Shown piece by piece: positions 19,994-28,170 of a DNA stretch of 40,395 nucleotides. Numbering within the stretch: the first letter of the stretch is position 1; each line of letters starts with the position of its first letter. The stretch is from an uncultured Comamonadaceae bacterium (lineage in GTDB: Bacteria > Pseudomonadota > Gammaproteobacteria > Burkholderiales > Burkholderiaceae). The notes beneath the pieces are model-generated. The model made no database searches. It was not told the DNA's origin and worked only from the letters and a program-made list of their open reading frames with translations. Position numbers and translations under genes: made by a program. The stretch lies in contig CAMLSD010000040.1 in the NCBI GenBank assembly GCA_946482595.1, positions 1-40,395 on the forward strand. The letters are read 5' to 3'.

Positions 19994-20746
19994 TCAGGCG
20001 GCTTCGTTGACTTCCACGAACTCGTCTTCACCACCGGCGGTGGCAGCAGCCTGGACGACTTCGTTCACGGCGTTGGCCTTGCCTTCGAGCACGGCGTCAG
20101 CGACGGCGCGGGCATACAGCGCCACGGCCTTGGAAGAGTCGTCGTTGCCGGGGATGACGTAGTCGATGCCCACGGGCGAGTGGTTGGAGTCCACCACGGC
20201 GATCACCGGGATGCCGAGCTTCTTGGCTTCGGCGACGGCGATCTTGTGGTAACCGACGTCGATCACGAACAGGGCGTCAGGCAGCGCGTTCATGTCCTGG
20301 ATGCCGCCGATGTCCTTTTCGAGCTTGGCCAGCTCGCGTTGGAACAGCAGGCCTTCCTTCTTGTTCAGCTGTTCCAGGCCAGCCTCGACCTGAGCCTGCA
20401 TGTCCTTCAGCTTCTTCAGCGAGGTCTTGACCGTCTTGAAGTTGGTCAGCATGCCGCCGAGCCAGCGCTGGTCGACATAAGGCATGCCGGCACGCTGGGC
20501 TTCCATGGCCACGGTCTCGCGGGCCTGGCGCTTGGTGCCGACCATCAGGATCGTGCCGCGGCGGGCGGCCAGCTGGCGGATGAACTTGGTCGCCTCTTCG
20601 AAGAGCGGGAGCGTCTTCTCGAGGTTGATGATGTGGATCTTGTTGCGATGGCCGAAGATATAGGGGGCCATCTTGGGGTTCCAGAAGCGGGTCTGGTGTC
20701 CGAAATGGACACCGGCTTCCAGCATTTCGCGCATGGTCACGGGCAT
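19994..20746 (-). CDS. rpsB: 30S ribosomal protein S2
   Basis: A 250-residue S2 protein: [55 protein letters not shown] and [27 protein letters not shown] are all conserved. ATG at 20746 is preferred to one four codons upstream because GGAG lies six bases before it. The acidic C-terminal tail ([13 protein letters not shown]) is typical of beta-proteobacterial S2. The gene is first in the long minus-strand cluster. The structured leader upstream suggests autogenous control by S2. Confidence 0.99.
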   Translation of the reverse strand: MPVTMREMLEAGVHFGHQTRFWNPKMAPYIFGHRNKIHIINLEKTLPLFEEATKFIRQLAARRGTILMVGTKRQARETVAMEAQRAGMPYVDQRWLGGMLTNFKTVKTSLKKLKDMQAQVEAGLEQLNKKEGLLFQRELAKLEKDIGGIQDMNALPDALFVIDVGYHKIAVAEAKKLGIPVIAVVDSNHSPVGIDYVIPGNDDSSKAVALYARAVADAVLEGKANAVNEVVQAAATAGGEDEFVEVNEAA

Positions 20747-21013
20747 GAGGTGCTCCAAAGGTTGGGTCTAGAATCCGTTGCAATCACTGACACCCTGGGC
20801 CGGACTGGCCGCCCCGATGCCGCGACACCTTCTGGTACCAACGGATTCGCGATTTGCCTATCCGGGGGATGTCCTTGATGCACGACAACACACAACATCA
20901 GGCTGTGCATCGGTCGTCCTTGGTCAACATCACCTGCGGGGCAAGCGGTTTCACCCCAGGACGAAGCCCACGATGCCCACAAGCCCGCTACGGGCTCCCA
21001 GATAAACCCAAAG
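20747..21013 (-). promoter_or_regulatory. Structured rpsB mRNA leader, candidate S2 autoregulation element
   Basis: About 265 bases separate rpsB from its probable -10 element. Closest to rpsB, a perfect ten-base inverted repeat (GAATCCGTTG at 20771-20780, CAACGGATTC at 20839-20848) encloses 58 bases, including a GGCC-AGTCC-GGCC hairpin. It ends about 24 bases before the start codon, just above the ribosome-binding site. Further up are GATGCAC/GTGCATC (20877-20883 and 20905-20911) and AGCCCG-CTA-CGGGCT (20982-20996). S2 is known to repress its own mRNA in gamma-proteobacteria through such a leader; equivalence here is inference. Confidence 0.55.
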
Positions 21014-21019
21014 AGTATA
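21014..21019 (-). promoter_or_regulatory. Candidate -10 element of the rpsB promoter
   Basis: TATACT on the minus strand, a close match to TATAAT. The expected -35 position shows no good TTGACA match. It lies just upstream of the divergent amidase start, whose own promoter must overlap it. Confidence 0.4.
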
Positions 21020-21030
21020 ACACGCACCTC

Positions 21031-22377
21031 ATGCTTCCTGACCTGACCGCCGCCCGCAACGCCCTGCTGGCTGGCGAACACCGCGCCACCGACCTGCTCG
21101 CCCAGGCCCGCAGCCGGACCACCGAGTACACCTACATCCGCAGCTTTGGCGACGAGGCCGAGCGTGTGGCCCGACATGTCGACGCCTTGCTGGAGGCGCG
21201 CATGCCAGTGCCGGCGCTCGCCGGGCTGGCGGTGAGCATCAAGGATCTGTTCGACGTCGCCGGGCATCCCACCACCGCAGGCTCCGTGGTGCTGGCGTCG
21301 GCGGCCCCGGCCCGGCAGGACGCGCCGGCGGTGGCGCGCCTGCGCGCTGCGGGTGCAGCCCTGACCGGCCACACCAACATGACCGAATTCGCATTCTCGG
21401 GAGTGGGCTGGAACCCGCATCACGGCACGCCTGCCAACGCCGGGACACTGACGGTGGATCCCGCCACGCGACGCATTCCCGGTGGGTCGTCCTCGGGTGC
21501 GGCCGTGTCGGTGGCCAGTGGCGCTGCCTGGGCGGCCCTGGGATCGGACACTGGCGGATCGATCCGCATCCCCGCAGCACTGCAGGGCCTTGTGGGCTTC
21601 AAGAACACGGCGCGCCTGACCCCGACCGACGGCGCCGTCCCGCTGTCGACCACGCTGGACACGATCTGTGCCATCACCCGCAGCGTGCGCGACGCGATCG
21701 TGCTGCATGAGGTGCTCGCCGCCCGTGTCGTGAAGCTCAGCGCGCGCCCGCTCGCCGCCTGGCGTCTGGCGGTGGTGCGCAACACCCTCACCGAAGGGCT
21801 CGACACTGCAGTGTCCAGCGCCTTTCAGGGCGCACTCGCACAGCTGCGTCGCGATGGCGCTCACATCGAGGAGATCGACCTGCCCGAGCTGGACGAGCTC
21901 AGCCGGATCCAGGCCACAGGCGGCTTTTCCGCCGCCGAGGCCTGGGCATGGCACCGCCACCTGCTGGCCACGGACGAGGCGCGCTACGACCCACGTGTGG
22001 CCCAGCGCATCCGTCGCGGTGAATCGATGAGCGCAGCCGACTACATCGACCTGCTGCACGCGCGCCGCGACTGGATCGAGCGCGTCGAGACCACGCTGCG
22101 AGCTTTCGATGCCATCCTGTCGCCGACGGTGCCGCTGGTGGCACCCGCCATCGACAGCATCGCCACCGACGACGCGGAGTTCTTCCGCGTCAACGGGCTG
22201 ATGCTGCGCAACACGTCGGTCGTGAACATGCTGGATGGTTGTGCCCTGTCGCTGCCCTGCCAGGCACCCGGCCAGCTTCCGGTGGGACTGATGGTGTGGT
22301 CGGGCGCCCTGCACGACGACACCGTGCTCGACGTTTCGCTGGACATCGAAGACAGCCTCTCGCGCCAGGAGCAGTAA
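21031..22377 (+). CDS. Amidase-signature family hydrolase
   Basis: A 448-residue protein of the amidase signature family. The catalytic triad can be placed: Lys71 in SIKDLFDVAG, cis-Ser153 in GGSSSGAA and nucleophile Ser177 in GSDTGGSIRIPA. It hydrolyses a C-N amide bond and the substrate is unknown. It is not GatA: there is no gatB or gatC nearby and the C-terminal half diverges. ATG at 21031 starts the conserved part. An open frame reaching back to 20854 crosses the rpsB leader and was discarded. Three bases separate its stop from the FAD oxidoreductase, so the two probably act on a common substrate, perhaps a modified or D-amino acid (inference). Confidence 0.9.
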   Translation: MLPDLTAARNALLAGEHRATDLLAQARSRTTEYTYIRSFGDEAERVARHVDALLEARMPVPALAGLAVSIKDLFDVAGHPTTAGSVVLASAAPARQDAPAVARLRAAGAALTGHTNMTEFAFSGVGWNPHHGTPANAGTLTVDPATRRIPGGSSSGAAVSVASGAAWAALGSDTGGSIRIPAALQGLVGFKNTARLTPTDGAVPLSTTLDTICAITRSVRDAIVLHEVLAARVVKLSARPLAAWRLAVVRNTLTEGLDTAVSSAFQGALAQLRRDGAHIEEIDLPELDELSRIQATGGFSAAEAWAWHRHLLATDEARYDPRVAQRIRRGESMSAADYIDLLHARRDWIERVETTLRAFDAILSPTVPLVAPAIDSIATDDAEFFRVNGLMLRNTSVVNMLDGCALSLPCQAPGQLPVGLMVWSGALHDDTVLDVSLDIEDSLSRQEQ

Positions 22378-22380
22378 GTC

Positions 22381-23679
22381 ATGCGTGTGGCCGTGATCGG
22401 CGCCGGCATTGCCGGCGTCTCGACTGCGCTCGAGCTTGCCTCGCGTGGTCATGCCGTGGCCGTGCTTGAACGCAGCGGCAGCGTGGCTGCCCAGGCAAGC
22501 TTTGCCCCGGCGGGCCTGCTGGGCCCGCTGCTGCCCGGCTCGATGTTCGACCCGTTGCTCGGCATGGCGGCCAACGGGCTGCTGCCGCTGGCCCGGCAGC
22601 TTCGCCCAGGCTGGTCGCCCGTTGCCTGGCGGTGGCTGCGTGCCGTCTGCGCGCGCGTCGAAGGCGGTGAAGGCGAGCGCGATCGCCTGGCCCTTCGGGC
22701 GCTGGCCGACCTGTCCCAGTCCTGTCGCGACCACCTCGGCAACCTGCTTGATGCGGGTGTCGAGCTCAACCAGGGCCACCTGCTGGTGTGGTCCTCGGCG
22801 CAAGGCGTCGTCAGTGCGGACGACCCCTCAGCGGTGTCGGGCTGGCCGCAGGGTGCAGCCCGCTGGCTGCCTGCCCAGTCCTGCCAGGACGTGGAACCGG
22901 AGCTGCGCTGGCAGGCCATGCATCAAGCGGGCCTGCATCTGCCCCAGGAAGGTTCGAGCAATTGCCGGCAGGTGGCCCAGCGGCTGCGCGAACGCGCCGA
23001 GGCCCTGGGGGCGGAGTTCCGGTTCGGGGCCGAGGTGACCGGCATCGCGCCAGGGCGCATGCCCGAGGTGAGCTGGCGCACCCTGCCCGGCTCCACGCTG
23101 GGCGCAGCGACGCGCTCGCCGCAGAGCAGTCGCCTGCCAGGCGAACTGCTCCAGGAGTCGTTCGACGCGGTCATCCTGTGCATCGGCGCCGCAGGTGCGC
23201 CACCCGGAATCGTGTTGCCCACGGCACTTGCCACGCTGCATGGATGCACGCTGACGACACCGATGCGTGATGCCGGCGCGGGACCGCGCGGGGCGGTCAC
23301 CGACGTCTCCACCGGCATCACGATCACCCGCACCGGCATTCGCGTGCGTGTCAGCGGAGCGTGGCGCCTCGGCCCGGCCGCACCATCGTCTCCAGCTGCG
23401 CTGGCGGCCGCAGCCGCGCCGCTGTATCGCAGCCTGGAGCACTGGTTCGCCGGCACCATCCAGCGTGCCCAGGCCCAGGTCTGGCTCGCCGACGTCTCGC
23501 GGATGCCGGACGGCCTGCCCCTGATCGGTCCCGGCGGCCAGCCGGGTGTCTGGCTGAACACGGCCCATGGCCTGCACGGCTGGGCGCTCGCCGCGGGCTC
23601 CGCACGGCTGCTGAGCGAGCAGATCGACGGCGCCTCGCCCGGCATCGACCCCGCACCCTACCTGCCGCACCGGCACTGA
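22381..23679 (+). CDS. FAD-dependent oxidoreductase, D-amino-acid dehydrogenase-like
   Basis: A 432-residue protein with an N-terminal FAD-binding Rossmann motif (VIGAGIAGVSTALELASRGH, residues 5-24). AAQASFAPAGLLGPLLPG follows, then a C-terminal MPDGLPLIGPGG...NTAHGLHGWALAAGSARLL block. This layout is that of DadA and related glycine/D-amino-acid oxidases. DadA-type enzymes pass electrons to the respiratory chain at the inner membrane. Substrate unproven; sarcosine- or proline-type oxidases are alternatives. AGGAG precedes the ATG at 22381 and overlaps the end of the amidase gene. A seven-base-pair hairpin (23692-23698 with 23705-23711), without a U-tract, lies between it and nnr. Confidence 0.88.
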   Translation: MRVAVIGAGIAGVSTALELASRGHAVAVLERSGSVAAQASFAPAGLLGPLLPGSMFDPLLGMAANGLLPLARQLRPGWSPVAWRWLRAVCARVEGGEGERDRLALRALADLSQSCRDHLGNLLDAGVELNQGHLLVWSSAQGVVSADDPSAVSGWPQGAARWLPAQSCQDVEPELRWQAMHQAGLHLPQEGSSNCRQVAQRLRERAEALGAEFRFGAEVTGIAPGRMPEVSWRTLPGSTLGAATRSPQSSRLPGELLQESFDAVILCIGAAGAPPGIVLPTALATLHGCTLTTPMRDAGAGPRGAVTDVSTGITITRTGIRVRVSGAWRLGPAAPSSPAALAAAAAPLYRSLEHWFAGTIQRAQAQVWLADVSRMPDGLPLIGPGGQPGVWLNTAHGLHGWALAAGSARLLSEQIDGASPGIDPAPYLPHRH

Positions 23680-23740
23680 CCCGCCCCCGGGCCCGCACGC
23701 AGCAGTGCGGGTCGGGTTCGGCATCAGGTATCGTGCTGCC

Positions 23741-25324
23741 ATGAGCAGCGCGGCACCATCTCCATGCCTCCCGGTCCTGCCGGATCGGCCGTCGGACTCG
23801 CCCTGGCGGGTACTTGGCGGACACCGGCCGGAGACCGGCAACCTGGTCCTGCACTCGGTACGGGGCACCCGCGAGATCGAATCCGCAGCCCAGGCGCTGC
23901 TGCCGCCTCACACGCTGATGCAACGTGCCGGGCTCGCCGTGGCCCGACTGGCCCTGGCCATCGCCCCGCATGCGCGGCGAATCTGGCTCCTGGCCGGCCC
24001 CGGGAACAATGGCGGGGATGCGCTCGAAGCCGCGCTGCACCTGCATCGGGCCGGCCGATCGCTGCAGGTCAGCCTGCTCGGCGATCCTGCCCGCCTGCCC
24101 GACGACGCACGCGCCTCGCTGGCCACACTCACCGCCGCAGGCGTGCGCGTCGATGCGGGCGGGCCCTGCACGCCGCCCGCCCAGGTCGACCTGGCCGTTG
24201 ACGGGCTTCTGGGCATCGGCAGCCACCGCGCGCCCGAAGGCCGGCTTGCAGAGGCCGTCCAGGCGCTCAACGCCCTGAGCTGCCCCGTGCTGGCGATCGA
24301 TCTGCCAACGGGCCTGAATGCCGACACCGGCGCGGCCAGTGCGCCGATGCTGTGCGTGCGTGCCACCTGCACGCTGTCCCTGCTGACCCTCAAGCCGGGC
24401 CTCTTCACCGCCCTGGGCCGGGACCATGCCGGCGAGATCTGGCTGGATGATCTGGGTGTGTCCGGGACCGACACCACGCCACCCGCCCGTGCCTGCCTCT
24501 CATTCGGTGGCAGTCGGCCCGCGCGCCCTACACGCCGGCATGCCCAGCACAAGGGCAGTTTCGGCGACGTGCTGGTGCTGGCAGGGGCGCCCGGCATGAC
24601 CGGTGCTGGGGTGCTCTGTGCGCGCGCGGCTTTGGCCAGTGGCGCCGGCCGCGTCTACCTGAGCCTGCTCGACCCCGCCGGCGGCGCCCACCATGACCCT
24701 CTGATGCCCGAGCTGATGTGCCGCGAGCTGCAGGCCGCGTTGTCGCTGGACTGGTCGCGCATGACGCTGGCCTGCGGGTGTGGCGGTGGCGCCGAGATCC
24801 GGCACAGCCTGCCGCGCGCACTGCACGATGCGGCGCGGCTGGTGCTGGATGCCGACGCGCTCAATGCGCTGGCTGAAGACACCGGCCTGCAGATCGCGCT
24901 GCGCGCCCGCGCCGGGCGAGGACTGCCATCGGTGATCACGCCCCATCCGCTGGAAGCGGCGCGGCTGCTGGGTCGCAGCACCAGCGACGTCCAGAACGAT
25001 CGCCTGGACGCGGCCGAAACGCTGTGCACGCGGCTGGATTGCACCGTGGTGCTCAAGGGCTCCGGCAGCGTCATCGCAAGTCCTGGTGCGTGCACGGCGA
25101 TCAACGCCAGCGGCAATGCCGCACTGGCCACCGCGGGCACGGGCGACGTGCTGGCCGGCTGGCTGGCCGGGCTGTGGGCCCAGGGGCTGGGTCCACACGA
25201 CGCGGCCCTGGCGGCCGTGGCGGCCCATGGCCGGGCCGCCGATCGCTGGTGCCGCGAGCATGCCAACGCCCCGCTGACGGCCAGCCGCCTGATCGACGCC
25301 CTGTGCGAGGGCTCGGGCGACTGA
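23741..25324 (+). CDS. nnr: Bifunctional NAD(P)HX epimerase/dehydratase
   Basis: A 527-residue fusion that repairs hydrated NADH and NADPH. The N-terminal YjeF epimerase domain (about 35-245) has AGPGNNGGDALEAAL (about 85-99), AVDGLLGIG and AIDLPTGLNADTG. The C-terminal ADP-dependent dehydratase domain (about 265-525) has HKGSFGDVLVLAGAPGMTGA, VITPHPLEAARLLG, VVLKGSGSVI and NAALATAGTGDVLAGWLAGL. The start ATG 23741 has no strong ribosome-binding site, and the first 35 residues are unconserved-looking, so a later start is possible. It follows the FAD enzyme on the same strand and converges on rnr with a 48-base gap. Confidence 0.95.
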   Translation: MSSAAPSPCLPVLPDRPSDSPWRVLGGHRPETGNLVLHSVRGTREIESAAQALLPPHTLMQRAGLAVARLALAIAPHARRIWLLAGPGNNGGDALEAALHLHRAGRSLQVSLLGDPARLPDDARASLATLTAAGVRVDAGGPCTPPAQVDLAVDGLLGIGSHRAPEGRLAEAVQALNALSCPVLAIDLPTGLNADTGAASAPMLCVRATCTLSLLTLKPGLFTALGRDHAGEIWLDDLGVSGTDTTPPARACLSFGGSRPARPTRRHAQHKGSFGDVLVLAGAPGMTGAGVLCARAALASGAGRVYLSLLDPAGGAHHDPLMPELMCRELQAALSLDWSRMTLACGCGGGAEIRHSLPRALHDAARLVLDADALNALAEDTGLQIALRARAGRGLPSVITPHPLEAARLLGRSTSDVQNDRLDAAETLCTRLDCTVVLKGSGSVIASPGACTAINASGNAALATAGTGDVLAGWLAGLWAQGLGPHDAALAAVAAHGRAADRWCREHANAPLTASRLIDALCEGSGD

Positions 25325-25372
25325 CCGGGACGCCAGGCAGCCCGCCCCGCCCGCCAGGGCGTTTCGGGCCGC

Positions 25373-27583
25373 TCAGCTTCGGCGCGAACGCGCCTTCTTT
25401 GCCGCGGTCTTCGCGGCCTTGACCGGATGGGCTGCCGCAGGTCGTCGGGCCGCGGCGCTGCCCCCATTGCGTGATGCAGACCGGCCGCTGCGTGTTGCCC
25501 TGAGTTCGGCCTTGACCTCGCGATCGGCCTCCTGCAACGCCTTGAGCTCGACTGCCTTGCCCGTCGGCCGCTCGCGCGCCGTCCGGCTGGCCGCGCGCTC
25601 CTCCGCGCCTTCACGCACCATGCGAAAGTCGATCTTGCGTCCGTCGAGGTCCACGCGGCTCACCTGCACCCGCACACGCGCACCGACAACGTAGCGCACA
25701 CCGGTCCGCTCGCCGCGCAGTTCCTGGCGAACCTCGTCGAACTTGTAGTACTCACCACCCAGCTCGGTGATGTGCACCAACCCTTCGACGTAGAGCGCGT
25801 CGAGCTGAACGAACAGGCCGAAACTCGTCACCGCACTGACGGTGCCGCTGAACTCCTCACCCAGGTGCTCGCGCATGAAGCGGCACTTGAGCCAGGCCTC
25901 CACGTCACGCGAAGCCTCGTCGGCACGACGCTCGCAGGTGCTGCAATGCAGGCCCGCGGCCTCCCACTGGGCCATCTCGCTGGGCGGGATCTTGCGGCCG
26001 GCACGCCGCACCGGGGCATCTTCGAGCACACCGCTCAAGTGGTAGCGCTTGCCCACCAGCAGGGCCTTGATCACACGGTGCACGAGCAGGTCGGGGTAAC
26101 GGCGGATCGGGCTGGTGAAGTGGGTGTAGGCCTCGTAGGCCAGTCCGAAGTGCCCACTGTTCACCGGTGTGTAGATCGCCTGCTGCATCGAGCGCAGCAG
26201 CATCGAGTGGATCTGCGCCGCATCGGGGCGGTCCTTGGTGTTCTGAGCGATCGCCTGGTACTCGCCCGGCTTGGGGTCATCGCTGATCGACAGCCCCAGG
26301 CCCAGGGCCTTGAGGTAGTTCTGCAGGATCGACTTCTTCTCGGGCGTGGGACCTTCGTGTACGCGATACAGCGACGCGTGGCTGGCGCGCGAGATGAAAT
26401 CGGCCGAGCACACGTTGGCTGCGAGCATCGCCTCCTCGATCAGACGGTGGGCCTCGGTGCGCGTGCGCGGCACGATCTTCTCGATGCGACCGTTGTCGTC
26501 GCAGATGATCTGGGTCTCGGTCGTCTCGAAATCGACCGCGCCTCGGTGGCCTCGCTCACGCAGCAGGGCGCGGTAGACCTCGTGCAGGTTCAGCAGGTGC
26601 GGCACCAGGTCCTTGCGGCGGGTGGCCTCCGGGCCACGGGTGTTGCCCAGGATCGCGGCCACCTCGGTGTAGGTCAGCCGCGCATGTGAGCAGATCACTG
26701 CCGGAAAGAACTGGTAGGCGTGCACATCCCCCTTGGCGGTGATGAGCATGTCGCACACCATGGCCAGACGGTCTTCGTTCGGATTGAGTGAACACAGCCC
26801 GTTCGAGAGCTTCTCGGGCAGCATCGGGATCACACGACGTGGGAAGTAGACCGAGGTCGCACGCTCGTAGGCGTCGCGGTCCAGCGGCTCGCCCGGCTTG
26901 ACGTAGTGGCTGACGTCGGCAATTGCGACGATCAGGCGCCAACCCTTGCTTCTCCCCACCTTGGCGGGCTCACAGTAGACCGCATCATCAAAATCGCGCG
27001 CGTCCTCGCCGTCGATCGTGACCAACGCAACATCGGTCAGGTCGATGCGATGGCGACGGTCCACGGGGCGGATCTTGTCGGGCAGGCTCGCAGCCTCGGC
27101 CACGGCCTCTGGCGAGAACTGGTGCGGCACTTCGTACTTGCGCACCGCGATTTCGATTTCCATGCCCGGGTCGTCGATCTCGCCGAGCACCTCGGTCACG
27201 CGGCCCACCGGCTGCGAGTACAACGAGGGCGGTTCGGTCAGCTCGACCGCCACGACCTGCCCTGCCTGGGCCTTTGCGGTGGCGTTCTTGGGAATCAGGA
27301 TGTCCTGCCCGTAGCGCTTGTCCTCCGGTGCCACGATCCACACGCCGCTTTCGTGCAGGAGGCGACCGATGATCGGGGACTTGCGGCGATCCAGGATCTC
27401 CAGCACCCGCCCTTCCGGGCGGCCGCGCCGGTCGTAACGGATGATGCGCGCCCGGATGCGATCACGGTGCAGAACCGCGCGCATTTCCTGCGGGGACAGG
27501 TAGATGTCGGCCTCGCCGTCATCGCGCTGCACGAACCCGTGCCCGTCACGATGCCCCAGTACCACCCCCTCGATTTCGCTCAT
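25373..27583 (-). CDS. rnr: Ribonuclease R (short form without N-terminal winged helix)
   Basis: A 736-residue RNase II/R family 3'-5' exoribonuclease that degrades structured RNA. It opens directly in the cold-shock RNA-binding part (IEGVVLGHRDGHGFVQRDDG), then a second OB fold. The RNB catalytic domain carries DGEDARDFDDAV (residues 191-202, the metal-binding Asp residues) and HFTSPIRRYPDLLVHR. An S1 domain (EFSGTVSAVTSFGLFVQLDALYVEGLVHI) and a Lys/Arg/Ala-rich tail follow. E. coli RNase R (813 residues) has an extra N-terminal winged-helix region that is absent here. Upstream there is only a short promoter region and a divergent tRNA gene. ATG at 27583 lacks a clear ribosome-binding site; the frame stays open to 27664. 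Confidence 0.95.
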   Translation of the reverse strand: MSEIEGVVLGHRDGHGFVQRDDGEADIYLSPQEMRAVLHRDRIRARIIRYDRRGRPEGRVLEILDRRKSPIIGRLLHESGVWIVAPEDKRYGQDILIPKNATAKAQAGQVVAVELTEPPSLYSQPVGRVTEVLGEIDDPGMEIEIAVRKYEVPHQFSPEAVAEAASLPDKIRPVDRRHRIDLTDVALVTIDGEDARDFDDAVYCEPAKVGRSKGWRLIVAIADVSHYVKPGEPLDRDAYERATSVYFPRRVIPMLPEKLSNGLCSLNPNEDRLAMVCDMLITAKGDVHAYQFFPAVICSHARLTYTEVAAILGNTRGPEATRRKDLVPHLLNLHEVYRALLRERGHRGAVDFETTETQIICDDNGRIEKIVPRTRTEAHRLIEEAMLAANVCSADFISRASHASLYRVHEGPTPEKKSILQNYLKALGLGLSISDDPKPGEYQAIAQNTKDRPDAAQIHSMLLRSMQQAIYTPVNSGHFGLAYEAYTHFTSPIRRYPDLLVHRVIKALLVGKRYHLSGVLEDAPVRRAGRKIPPSEMAQWEAAGLHCSTCERRADEASRDVEAWLKCRFMREHLGEEFSGTVSAVTSFGLFVQLDALYVEGLVHITELGGEYYKFDEVRQELRGERTGVRYVVGARVRVQVSRVDLDGRKIDFRMVREGAEERAASRTARERPTGKAVELKALQEADREVKAELRATRSGRSASRNGGSAAARRPAAAHPVKAAKTAAKKARSRRS

Positions 27584-27606
27584 CAGCGACGCGCCAAACG
27601 AAGTGC

Positions 27607-27636
27607 TTGCAATGTTGGAATTTTTGATGATAGAAT
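27607..27636 (+). promoter_or_regulatory. Promoter of tRNA-Leu
   Basis: TTGCAA (27607-27612) and TAGAAT (27631-27636) with an 18-base spacer, as in a sigma-70 promoter. Transcription would begin near 27643, leaving a leader of roughly 55-60 bases before the mature tRNA. The opposite strand of this same stretch must contain the rnr promoter. Confidence 0.6.
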
Positions 27637-27700
27637 CTCTTTCTGTTCTGACGTTGATCTTCAAACGGTTTCGATCAGTTGATTATCAACCAAGTTCAAG

Positions 27701-27785
<85 letters not shown>

Positions 27786-27794
27786 GACATGATG

Positions 27795-27826
27795 AAAGCC
27801 TCGCATCGAAAGATGCGAGGCTTTTT
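27795..27826 (+). terminator. Intrinsic terminator of tRNA-Leu
   Basis: A perfect ten-base-pair stem (GCCTCGCATC at 27798-27807, GATGCGAGGC at 27812-27821) with a GAAA tetraloop and a run of five T. AAA before the stem also gives a short T-tract on the other strand, so it may work both ways. Confidence 0.95.
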
Positions 27827-27833
27827 CATTTGT

Positions 27834-27864
27834 CGCAACGCTTTCGCCGCGCAACGCTTTCGCC
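27834..27864. repeat. Tandem 15-base repeat, period 16
   Basis: CGCAACGCTTTCGCC occurs at 27834-27848 and 27850-27864, separated by one base. It lies directly after the tRNA terminator in non-coding DNA and looks like a local duplication. Confidence 0.8.
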
Positions 27865-27957
27865 ATGTCGATGCGTGGTCGGTGCTGACACGCCGTAACG
27901 GTTCGGGCCTGCTGGCCCGTTTCCTCGTCCACGCCCCACCGGCAAGAACCTCCGGCG

Positions 27958-27992
27958 AAAAAAATGGCGGTCGCTGCCATGCAGTCACCGCC
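27958..27992 (-). terminator. Intrinsic terminator closing the hisZ-purA-phosphoribosyltransferase transcript
   Basis: On the minus strand GGCGGT...ACCGCC (arms 27987-27992 and 27966-27971) encloses an inner CTGC-CAT-GCAG hairpin and is followed by A and seven T residues. It is about 180 bases after the phosphoribosyltransferase stop. The 178 bases between (27993-28170) hold no gene that I can support. Confidence 0.85.
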
Positions 27993-28170
27993 TTCGTTGC
28001 GCCCTGTGTCACCCGACGGTCTTGCGTCTGTGGTGCCGCACTCCAGTGGATGCAACGGCGTTCGCCAAGACCTCACGCGGCGTGCCCCCCAGTTGCACCC
28101 GCCTGACGCCACGCTCCCCTGCACTGCCGCGGCAAGCCCGGCCAATGCAGCGTGAGGTGGCCTGCCGATG

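Noticed and set aside
20854..21030. N-terminal extension of the amidase frame
   Set aside because: It overlaps the structured rpsB leader and shows no amidase-family sequence before the Met at 21031.
20737..22803. 688-codon open frame on the minus strand opposite the amidase gene
   Set aside because: Low-complexity Arg/Gly/His translation, covers the rpsB leader, and the plus-strand amidase has its full catalytic triad.
25325..25372. Terminator between convergent nnr and rnr
   Set aside because: Only a five-base inverted repeat (ACGCC/GGCGT) with a large GC-rich loop and a weak T-tract; not convincing.
27901..27922. Hairpin CGGGCC-TGCT-GGCCCG as a terminator
   Set aside because: The stem is good, but the T-tract is only three bases on one strand and absent on the other; better terminators lie on both sides.
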